DNA of 64,000 nt from Inquilinus limosus DSM 16000 (GTDB taxonomy: Bacteria; Pseudomonadota; Alphaproteobacteria; DSM-16000; Inquilinaceae), in NCBI RefSeq assembly GCF_000423185.1, contig NZ_AUHM01000037.1:1-64000 (forward strand). Direction: 5' to 3'. A program made the translations under genes and the position numbers. Positions 51,287 to 61,164 of the stretch are shown in pieces (position 1 is the stretch's first letter; each line of letters begins with the position of its first letter). A model generated the notes under the pieces. The model worked only from the letters and a program-made list of their open reading frames with translations, was not told the origin of the DNA and searched no databases.

Positions 51287-51871
51287 ATGGATGCGATGGA
51301 TCTTCTGCTGAAGCGCCGCTCGGTGCCGGCCCGCAACATGGTCGAGCCCGGGCCGGATGCGGCGGCGCTGGAGCGGATCCTGCGCGCCGGCACCCGGGTG
51401 CCGGACCACGGCAAGCTGGCGCCCTGGCGCATCCAGGTGCTGCGCAAGGACGGGCAGCAGCGGCTGGGCGAGGCGATGGCCGAGATCTTCGCCCGCGAGA
51501 ATCCCGACGCCAACGAGGCGCAGATCGAGGCGATGCGGCAGAAGCCGGCGCTGGCTCCGCTGCTGCTGGTCGTCACCCACAAGCCCCAGCCCGGCAAGAT
51601 CCCGGAGCTGGAGCAGATCCTGTCCGGCGGCGCGCTGTGCCAGAACATCCTGGTGGCGGCGCACGCCCAGGGCTATTGCGGCAGCTGGATCACCGGCTGG
51701 CCGGCCTTCCACCCGCAGATCATCGAGCTGCTGGGCCACAACCCGGCGACCGACAAGATCCTCGGCTTCATCTATCTCGGCACCCCGTCCGAACCTATGG
51801 AGGACCGGCCGCGCCCGGCCCTGTCCGACATCGTGTCCGAATGGTCCGGCCCGCTGGTGCAGGTGGCCTGA
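51287..51871 (+). CDS. Nitroreductase-family protein, YdjA-like
   Basis: A 194-residue FMN-dependent oxidoreductase of the small YdjA type: LLLKRRSVPARNMVEPGPD at the start (FMN-binding RRS), RVPDHGKLAPWRIQVL, GALCQNILVAAHAQGYCGSWITGW and ILGFIYLGTPSEP. Usually a homodimer that reduces nitro or quinone compounds with NAD(P)H. The ATG at 51287 was chosen over 51206 because the upstream residues come from the adjoining repeat. Confidence 0.9.
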   Translation: MDAMDLLLKRRSVPARNMVEPGPDAAALERILRAGTRVPDHGKLAPWRIQVLRKDGQQRLGEAMAEIFARENPDANEAQIEAMRQKPALAPLLLVVTHKPQPGKIPELEQILSGGALCQNILVAAHAQGYCGSWITGWPAFHPQIIELLGHNPATDKILGFIYLGTPSEPMEDRPRPALSDIVSEWSGPLVQVA

Positions 51872-51877
51872 GGCCGC

Positions 51878-52804
51878 TCACGCCGCCGCGGCGACGCGGT
51901 GCGAGTCCAGCAGCAGCGCCAGGAATTCCCGCGCCGCGGGGTTGACCGGGCCGTCCCGGGTGCCGCGCTCGGCATGGGCGACGCCCAGCTCCCAGCAGAT
52001 CTCGGGCGGGGCCAGCGTCGCCACCGCCAGGGGCGGCCGGTGCGGGTCGGCCGGATGGGCGGCGACGATCTCCTCCGGCACCAGGGCGATGCCGAGGCCG
52101 AGGGCGACGAGGTCCAGCGCCGTGGGCAGGTCGTTGACCTCGAAGCCGGTGCGGCGTTCCACCCGGATCCGGGCGAAGGCCTGGTCGACCAGCTGCCGCG
52201 TGCCCCAATCGGTCTGGAAGTCGACGAAGGTCTCGCGCCCCAGCCGGCCGAGCGGCACGTTCTTGCGCCCCGCCAGCGGATGATCGGCGCTGCAGGCGGC
52301 GACCAGCTCCTCGCAGGCCAGCATCGTCGCCCGGATGTCGGGCGGCGGCGCCGGCTGCATCGGCACGAAGGCCAGGTCCAGCCGGCTGTCGCGCAGCTTC
52401 TCGAACAAGCGGTCGGAGCCGCCCTGGCACAGCCGGATCTCGACCCCGGGATGGGCGGCGTGGAAGCGGGCCAGCAACGCCGGCAGGTCGACGAAAGGGG
52501 CCAGGCTGTGGGTGGTGCCGATGGCGAGGCGGCCGCGCGCCAGCCCCTGCACCGCGGCGACGGCGTCGCGGGCGCCCTGCGCCGCCGTCAGCACCCGCCG
52601 CGCCTCCTCGGCCAGCACCCGTCCGGCGGCGGTCAGGTCGACCCGCCGGGTGCTGCGGATGAACAGCGGCGCGCCCAGCTCCTCCTCCAATGCCCGGATC
52701 GAGGCCGACAGGCCGGACTGAACGATGTTCACCCGCCGGGCGGCGCGGGTGAAATGCTGCTCCTCCGCCACCGCCAGGAAATGCTCCAGCTGCCTCAGAT
52801 CCAT
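51878..52804 (-). CDS. LysR-family transcriptional regulator
   Basis: A 308-residue regulator with helix-turn-helix MDLRQLEHFLAVAEEQHFTRAARRVNIVQSGLSASIRALEEELG. It is divergent from the aldo/keto reductase gene at 52920 and probably controls it and itself through the dyad at 52842. The last 20 bases of the nitroreductase gene converge on its stop. Confidence 0.94.
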   Translation of the reverse strand: MDLRQLEHFLAVAEEQHFTRAARRVNIVQSGLSASIRALEEELGAPLFIRSTRRVDLTAAGRVLAEEARRVLTAAQGARDAVAAVQGLARGRLAIGTTHSLAPFVDLPALLARFHAAHPGVEIRLCQGGSDRLFEKLRDSRLDLAFVPMQPAPPPDIRATMLACEELVAACSADHPLAGRKNVPLGRLGRETFVDFQTDWGTRQLVDQAFARIRVERRTGFEVNDLPTALDLVALGLGIALVPEEIVAAHPADPHRPPLAVATLAPPEICWELGVAHAERGTRDGPVNPAAREFLALLLDSHRVAAAA

Positions 52805-52841
52805 GGTCCCGCCCGTCCGCTGATTGTTCTTCGATCATGCT

Positions 52842-52860
52842 GAATGCGATCTGAACATTC
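52842..52860. promoter_or_regulatory. LysR-type operator between LysR and aldo/keto reductase
   Basis: GAATG-N9-CATTC (52842-52846 with 52856-52860) contains T-N11-A (52845/52857), the canonical LysR motif. It lies in the 115-base divergent gap, 38 bases from the LysR start and 60 from the reductase start. Confidence 0.7.
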
Positions 52861-52919
52861 AATTGGAACGCTGAATGCACTGCCGCCATCATCTTGTCGG
52901 ACATGATGGGAGCACAGCG

Positions 52920-53945
52920 ATGAGCGACACCAAGGTCTGGACCCACCTGCCGACCCGAGCCTTCGGCACCACCGACATGGCGATCACCCGGGTCGGCTTC
53001 GGCGCCTGGGCGATCGGCGGCGCCGGCTGGGCGGCGTCCTGGGGCAGCCAGGACGACGACGCCTCGGTGGCGGCGATCCGCCACGCCGCGGAGGTCGGCA
53101 TCAACTGGATCGACACCGCCGCCGTCTACGGCCTCGGCCATTCCGAGGAGATCGTCGGCCGCGCCCTGCGCGAGATCCCGGCGGACCGGCGTCCCTATGT
53201 CTTCACCAAGGGCGGGCTGGTCTGGGACGAGGCCAACCGCCTCGCCCCGCCGAAGCGCGTCGGCGCGCCGGACAGCCTGCGGCGCGAGGTCGAGGCCTCG
53301 CTGCGCCGGCTCGGGGTCGAGCGCATCGACCTGTACCAGCTGCACTGGCCGGCCGAGGACGGCACCTCGATCGAGACCCTCTGGCAGACCTTCCTCGACC
53401 TGAAGAGGGAAGGGAAGGTGCGGGCGATCGGCCTGTCCAACCACAATGTCGAGCTGCTGACGCGGGCCGAAACGGTCGGCCATGTTGACACGCTGCAGCC
53501 GCCCTTCTCGGCGATCCGGCGCGACATCGCGGGGGCGGAGCTGCCCTGGTGCGCCGAGCACCGCACCGGCGTCATCGTCTACAGCCCGATGCAGTCCGGC
53601 CTGCTGACCGGCACCTTCACGGCGGAACGGGCGGCGGCGCTGCCGCAGGACGACTGGCGCTCGCGCTCCCCCCATTTCACCGGCGAGGGCCTGGCCCGCA
53701 ATCTGGCGCTGGCCGAGGCGCTGAGGCCGATCGCGGCGCGGCACGGCACCTCGGTCGCCGCGGTGGCGGTGGCCTGGACGCTGGCTTGGCCGGCGGTCAC
53801 CGGCGCCATCGTCGGCGCCCGCAGCCCGGCCCAGGTCGACGGTTGGCTCGACGCCGCGACGCTGGAGCTTACGGCGGAGGACCTGGACGAGATCGCCGCC
53901 GCGATCGAGCAGACGGGTGCCGGCACCGGGCCGGTGCGGCCGTAA
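52920..53945 (+). CDS. Aldo/keto reductase
   Basis: A 341-residue TIM-barrel NADPH oxidoreductase. The catalytic tetrad is visible as D in WIDTAAVYG, Y in the same motif, K in VFTKGGLVW and H in LYQLHWPAED. Members reduce aldehydes or ketones of sugars and xenobiotics; substrate not known. The ATG at 52920 is chosen over the upstream in-frame codon at 52875 because GGGAGC is just before it. Confidence 0.94.
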   Translation: MSDTKVWTHLPTRAFGTTDMAITRVGFGAWAIGGAGWAASWGSQDDDASVAAIRHAAEVGINWIDTAAVYGLGHSEEIVGRALREIPADRRPYVFTKGGLVWDEANRLAPPKRVGAPDSLRREVEASLRRLGVERIDLYQLHWPAEDGTSIETLWQTFLDLKREGKVRAIGLSNHNVELLTRAETVGHVDTLQPPFSAIRRDIAGAELPWCAEHRTGVIVYSPMQSGLLTGTFTAERAAALPQDDWRSRSPHFTGEGLARNLALAEALRPIAARHGTSVAAVAVAWTLAWPAVTGAIVGARSPAQVDGWLDAATLELTAEDLDEIAAAIEQTGAGTGPVRP

Positions 53946-54335
53946 CTACGCCAGAGGCTTGAGCCGCGGCCGCAGCCAGGCCGCGAGCTCGGCCTCCGAT
54001 ACCTCGCCGGCGGCCAGCGACAGCCAGACGGAGAGGCATTCGGCATCGTCTGCGGCGATCTCCTGCCCCGCGAGCGCCAGGAAGGTTTCCGCGACGACGA
54101 AGGCCACCCGCTTGTTGCCGTCGACGAAGGGATGGTTGCGGATCAGGCCGAAGCCATGGGCGGCGGCAAGCGCGGCGAGATCGGGCTGGCCGTAGGCGAA
54201 CAGGCTCCGGGGCCGGTCGAGTGCGGATTCCAGCAGGCCGGGGTCTCGCAGCCCCGAAGCGCCGCCATGCTCCGCCAGCTGTTCGTCATGCAGCGCCAGC
54301 ACGACCGCGCGGCTGATCCAGCGCGGCTCGTCCAC
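53946..54335 (-). CDS. doc: Doc-type Fic-fold toxin
   Basis: A 129-residue death-on-curing toxin. The Fic motif HPFVDGNKR (H68 to R76) is complete, with a LHDEQLAEHGGASGLRDPGLLESAL N-terminus typical of Doc. Doc phosphorylates EF-Tu and stops translation. It starts with GTG directly after the antitoxin stop codon. The active site is intact, so the module should be functional. Pairing with an AbrB-type antitoxin rather than Phd is noted. Confidence 0.93.
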   Translation of the reverse strand: MDEPRWISRAVVLALHDEQLAEHGGASGLRDPGLLESALDRPRSLFAYGQPDLAALAAAHGFGLIRNHPFVDGNKRVAFVVAETFLALAGQEIAADDAECLSVWLSLAAGEVSEAELAAWLRPRLKPLA

Positions 54336-54560
54336 CTATTTCGCCAGCTCCCGCAGCAGGTTGCGGCGTTTCTTCATGACCTTGCGCGCCGCTTCCATCT
54401 GCCCCTCGAACTCCGGGTCGTAGGGGGTCAGGCGGTACCCATCGGGCGCCTCGGTCAGGTAGAGCGTATCGCCCTCCCGGACGTGCAGCCGGTTCAGAAC
54501 GTCCTTGGGCAGGACCGCCCCGACGGAATTGCCGATGGCACGCAGCTTCAGGGCGACCAT
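54336..54560 (-). CDS. AbrB/MazE-type antitoxin of the Doc module
   Basis: A 74-residue product: MVALKLRAIGNSVGAVLPKDVLNRLHVREGD is the swapped-hairpin AbrB/MazE DNA-binding domain, and YDPEFEGQMEAARKVMKKRRNLLREL the toxin-neutralising tail. ATG 54560 was preferred; the frame is open upstream but lacks a ribosome site, whereas a GGTTTTTTCC-rich leader with AGAGGT lies near 54560. The gene abuts the toxin start and likely binds the dyad at 54582. Confidence 0.9.
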   Translation of the reverse strand: MVALKLRAIGNSVGAVLPKDVLNRLHVREGDTLYLTEAPDGYRLTPYDPEFEGQMEAARKVMKKRRNLLRELAK

Positions 54561-54581
54561 GGAAAAAACCTCTGGGTCGTG

Positions 54582-54602
54582 ATTACATGCGTAATAACAT
54601 GC
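54582..54602. promoter_or_regulatory. Palindromic operator of the Doc module
   Basis: ATTAC-ATGC-GTAAT (54582-54595) is a perfect dyad, and ACATGCG repeats at 54585 and 54597. It lies about 25 bases before the antitoxin start on the minus strand, fitting autoregulation by an AbrB-type antitoxin. Confidence 0.65.
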
Positions 54603-54641
54603 GATCGGCCGTGATCTGGTCAAGACGCCGCCGTCGGAGAT

Positions 54642-55400
54642 CTACGCAACCGTCACCGCATCCCCCTCCGCGATCCGGCCGCCGGCCAGCACCTCGGCGT
54701 AGACGCCGCAATCGGCGTGGCCGAAGCCGGTCATCAGGGCCTTGGGGATGTTCAGGTCGCGGTCGCCGCTCGCCGGGTTGACGTTGGTCGCGGCGCAGCG
54801 GGTGATGCGCGACACGACCCGCAGCCGCGTCGGCCCGATCGCCAGCTCCCGCCCGACCCAGTCGAACTCGGCCCAGGCGGGCACGCCCTCGAGAATGAGG
54901 TTGCCGCGGAAGCGGCGCGGGTCGACCGGGGCGCGCGTCACCCGCTCGATGTCCTTCACCGAGGCCAGGCTGATCAGCGAGACCAGCTTCTCCGGCTTGT
55001 CGGTGAAGGCGACGCCGGGGGCGGAGACGATCTTCAGTGCGCCGCGCGGGTCCTTCATGAAGGCGTTGAGGAACTGGTTGATCAGCTCCTGCCCGATCGG
55101 CATCGACAGCAGGCCGCGCGCCACCTGCTTGCCGTCGCGCTTCAGCGTCAGCGCCTCGGTGGCGTCATCGTAGTCGATGCCCAGCTGCGCCAGCCGCTCG
55201 TCGGTCAGCAGCTGCAGGAACTGCCGCTTCGGCTGCCAGCTGGGCGCCGCGGGGTCGCATTGGCTGGCGCCGTGCACGATGGCGAAGCGCCGGTCGTGGG
55301 GCAGCGTCTCGCCCGGGGCGAGGTCGATGGCGGCGAGCTTCTGCCCGGCCAGGCCCTTGACGGGATAGCGGAAGAGGGCGGCGAGGCGGGCGACGGTCAT
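54642..55400 (-). CDS. MOSC-domain protein
   Basis: A 252-residue protein with the N-terminal beta-barrel (LAALFRYPVKGLAGQKL) and a MOSC domain containing DPRRFRGNLILEG and the conserved cysteine in ITRCAATNVNPASGDRDLN, ending in DCGVYAEVLAGG. MOSC proteins handle molybdenum cofactor sulphur or reduce N-hydroxylated compounds. The ATG at 55400 is used as it starts the conserved N-terminus. It is divergent from clpB. Confidence 0.92.
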   Translation of the reverse strand: MTVARLAALFRYPVKGLAGQKLAAIDLAPGETLPHDRRFAIVHGASQCDPAAPSWQPKRQFLQLLTDERLAQLGIDYDDATEALTLKRDGKQVARGLLSMPIGQELINQFLNAFMKDPRGALKIVSAPGVAFTDKPEKLVSLISLASVKDIERVTRAPVDPRRFRGNLILEGVPAWAEFDWVGRELAIGPTRLRVVSRITRCAATNVNPASGDRDLNIPKALMTGFGHADCGVYAEVLAGGRIAEGDAVTVA

Positions 55401-55544
55401 GATGGCGCTGACTGGCAACGGATCGGACGAAGACCCTAGCGCGATCCTGCCGGCGGAAACAATCAGCGCACCGAGGATCGCCGCTATGCGCGAATGGGAC
55501 CGGCTTCGTGCCGGTCCGTTCGCGGCGGCGGGCTCCCGGCCACC

Positions 55545-55573
55545 CTTGTGGCCGCAGGGCCACACCCCTACAT
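55545..55573 (+). promoter_or_regulatory. RpoH (sigma-32) promoter of clpB
   Basis: CTTG (55545-55548), 17 bases, then CCCTACAT (55566-55573) matches the alphaproteobacterial heat-shock consensus CTTG-N17-CYTATNT well. It lies about 95 bases before the clpB start, and ClpB is a classic RpoH target. Confidence 0.75.
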
Positions 55574-55666
55574 CAGTCCTGCATCCTCCCGGATCGCACT
55601 GACGTGGATCAAGGCGGGGTCGGGCTTCGTGCAAGACGATCCTGCCGGACAGTGGAGACAGAGTTT

Positions 55667-58276
<2,610 letters not shown>

Positions 58277-58288
58277 CGACGAGACAGG

Positions 58289-58316
58289 AAGGGGCGCTTC
58301 GGCGCCCCTTCTTCCT
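58289..58316 (+). terminator. Intrinsic terminator between clpB and LysR gene
   Basis: A perfect 9-bp stem AAGGGGCGC (58289-58297) / GCGCCCCTT (58302-58310) with a TTCG loop, followed by CTTCCT. It works for clpB and, read leftwards, could serve the convergent LysR gene. Confidence 0.85.
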
Positions 58317-58318
58317 GC

Positions 58319-59224
58319 CTACACCGCGATCTCGAAGACGAAGTCGAGGAAGGCGCGCACCCGGGCCGGCGGCAGGCCGCGCGAGCGGTGATAGGCGTAG
58401 ACCGGGAAGCGTTCGTCCGACCAGTCTGGCAGCAGCCGGACCAGCTGCCCCGACGCCAGCAGGTCGCGCACGCTGAACTCCAGCGGCTGGCCGACGCCCT
58501 GGCCGCCCAGCAGGGCGCCGATCAGGCTGCCGGAATCATTGACGGTCAGCCGGCCCTTCACCGGCACCGACACCACCTCCGCCTTGCGCCGGAACTCCCA
58601 CTCATAGGGCCGGCCGGTGGCGGCCTCCTTCACCAGGATGCATTCATGGCCGTCGCGGACCAGGTCCTCCGGGTGCCGCGGGCGGCCGCGGCGCTCGACA
58701 TAGCCGGGTGAGGCGCAGGTCAGGACCCGCGTCTCCAGCAGCAGCCTGCTGTTCAGGCCCGACGGCTCCGGCTCGCCGAAGCGCAGGGCGATGTCGAAGC
58801 CCTCGGCCACCAGGTCGCCGATGCGGTCGCGGACCACCAACTCCAGCTCGATCTCCGGATGGCGCGCCATGAAGCCGGCCAGGCGCGGCGCGAGGACGGT
58901 GTGGCCGAAGGCGGCGTCGGCATTGACCCGCAGCCGCCCGCGCACCGCCGTGGCGGCGCCCGAAACCTCGGCCGCCCGCTCCGCGATGCCGGTCAGATGC
59001 GGCATCACCCCGTCATAGAAGCGGCGGCCCTCCTCGGTCAGCGTGATCGCGCGCGGCGTGCGGTCGAACAGGCGCACGCCCAGCCGGCCCTCCAGCCGGG
59101 CGATCGCGCGGCTGACGCCGGACTGGGTCAGGCCCAGGCTGTCGGCCGCGCGCACGAAACTGCCGGCCTCGACCACGGCGGCCAGGGCGCTGATCCCGCT
59201 CAGCAGGCGTCCATCGAAGGTCAT
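58319..59224 (-). CDS. LysR-family transcriptional regulator
   Basis: A 301-residue regulator with helix-turn-helix (LSGISALAAVVEAGSFVRAADSLGLTQSGVSRAIARLEGRLG) and the CrgA-type effector domain (SPGYVERRGRPRHPEDLVRDGHECIL). It is divergent from an SDR gene at 59336, which it probably controls. No well-formed T-N11-A dyad was secured in the 111-base gap. Confidence 0.94.
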   Translation of the reverse strand: MTFDGRLLSGISALAAVVEAGSFVRAADSLGLTQSGVSRAIARLEGRLGVRLFDRTPRAITLTEEGRRFYDGVMPHLTGIAERAAEVSGAATAVRGRLRVNADAAFGHTVLAPRLAGFMARHPEIELELVVRDRIGDLVAEGFDIALRFGEPEPSGLNSRLLLETRVLTCASPGYVERRGRPRHPEDLVRDGHECILVKEAATGRPYEWEFRRKAEVVSVPVKGRLTVNDSGSLIGALLGGQGVGQPLEFSVRDLLASGQLVRLLPDWSDERFPVYAYHRSRGLPPARVRAFLDFVFEIAV

Positions 59225-59335
59225 AAGAACGACTTCCAGTCATCGAAATGATGTCCACTGTGCGCTCGTGTCCTGAACGGTCAAGCCATAGGGTCCCGGC
59301 AGCGGCGAAGGACGCCGCGGCTGATGGAGAACCCC

Positions 59336-60076
59336 ATGTCGAGCATCGAAGGCAAAGTCGTCGCCATCACCGGCGCGTCGAGCGGCATCGGCGAGGCCAC
59401 CGCCCGCCACCTCGCCGCAGCCGGCGCCGCGGTGATGCTGGGCGCCCGCCGGCTGCACCGGCTGGAGGCGGTGGCGGAAGAGATCCGCCGCGATGGCGGT
59501 CGTGTGGCGCTGCAGCGCCTGGACGTCACCAGCCGGGAGGATGTCGCGGCCTTCGTCCAGGCCGCGGCGGCGCAGTTCGGCCGGCTGGACGTGATCGTCA
59601 ACAACGCCGGGGTGATGCCGCTGTCCCCGGTCTCGGACCTCAAGGTCGAGGAGTGGGACCGGATGGTCGACGTCAACCTCAAGGGCGTGCTGTACGGCGT
59701 CGCCGCGGCGCTGCCGGTGTTCCGGGCCCAGGGCTCAGGCCATGTGGTCAACGTCACCTCGATCGCCGACCGCCGGGTGGTTCCGACGGCCGCCGTCTAC
59801 TCGGCGACGAAATACGCTGTCCGCGCCTTCTCCGAAGGGCTGCGGCAGGAGATCGGCGGCGGTATCCGGGTCACGGTGGTGGCGCCGGGCGCGACGGAGT
59901 CCGAGCTGGCCAACGGCATCTCCGACCCGGAGCTGCGGCGGGCCGCGATCGAGGACTACCGGCGTGACCTGATCCCGGCCGGTGCCATCGCGCGGGCGAT
60001 CGGCTACGCGATCGCCCAGCCGGCGGAGGTCGACGTCAACGAGCTGGTCGTGCGCCCGACCGCCCAGGCCTATTGA
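59336..60076 (+). CDS. Short-chain dehydrogenase/reductase
   Basis: A 246-residue classical SDR. The NAD(P) loop TGASSGIG (residues about 13-20), NNAG and the Ser-Tyr-Lys triad (VTSIADR, VYSATKYAV) are present. The Arg-rich GARRLHRL after strand two favours NADP. Substrate is unknown. The ATG at 59336 was preferred over 59324 because TGGAGA precedes it with good spacing. It is divergent from a LysR regulator. Confidence 0.93.
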   Translation: MSSIEGKVVAITGASSGIGEATARHLAAAGAAVMLGARRLHRLEAVAEEIRRDGGRVALQRLDVTSREDVAAFVQAAAAQFGRLDVIVNNAGVMPLSPVSDLKVEEWDRMVDVNLKGVLYGVAAALPVFRAQGSGHVVNVTSIADRRVVPTAAVYSATKYAVRAFSEGLRQEIGGGIRVTVVAPGATESELANGISDPELRRAAIEDYRRDLIPAGAIARAIGYAIAQPAEVDVNELVVRPTAQAY

Positions 60077-60088
60077 GCGGAGGCGACG

Positions 60089-60451
60089 ATGGTGCCGTCC
60101 CGCATCGCATTGGCCGCCTGGGCGGTTCTCTCCGCCCCGGCCGCCGAGGCCCAATCCCCGACCCTTCCCGCACAGGCCATCGACATGACACGCACCGACC
60201 TTTCCGAAGCCGATCTCATCGGCCTGTGGGTGACCGAGAACGGCCATATCCGCCTCGAGCTGCTGGCCGGCGGCCGCTATGACGAGGCGCGCGGCGCCCG
60301 GCGCAGCGCCTATACCGGCCGCTGGGAGATCCGGGGGCCGGGCCAGCTTTTCTTCGCCGACGATTCCGGGTTCACCGCCATGGGCACCGTCGCCGACGGG
60401 GTGCTCGAGGTCGGGGGCGACCTGTTCCGCCGCGAAGGCGGGTGGCGCTGA
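60089..60451 (+). CDS. Atu4866-like small protein with signal peptide
   Basis: A 120-residue product with an N-terminal secretion signal (MVPSRIALAAWAVLSAPAAEAQS) and a beta-rich domain: LIGLWVTENGHIRLELLAGGRYDEARGARRSAYTGRWEI and FADDSGFTAMG. This pattern fits the Atu4866 family of small beta-barrel proteins of unknown function. It starts 12 bases after the SDR stop, so it may be in its operon. Confidence 0.78.
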   Translation: MVPSRIALAAWAVLSAPAAEAQSPTLPAQAIDMTRTDLSEADLIGLWVTENGHIRLELLAGGRYDEARGARRSAYTGRWEIRGPGQLFFADDSGFTAMGTVADGVLEVGGDLFRREGGWR

Positions 60452-60928
<477 letters not shown>

Positions 60929-61164
60929 GGACAGGGATGGTCCCGGTAGATCGCTCCGGCGTCGCGGAAGCGGATATCCGGCTGGGAACCTAAGGCGTGA
61001 CAGGAAATTTCTCTCAAGGACATTTCTTATCATCTATGGGACAATTAATGCCAATTTTGCAGAAGTAGATCGAAAGAAACCACCGGATCTGGCGTTTGGC
61101 TCCAGCAGAATCCGCGAGCTTTTGAGAGGAGCCATCGGGGTCCTTCGCGGGTCCGGAGGCGTTC

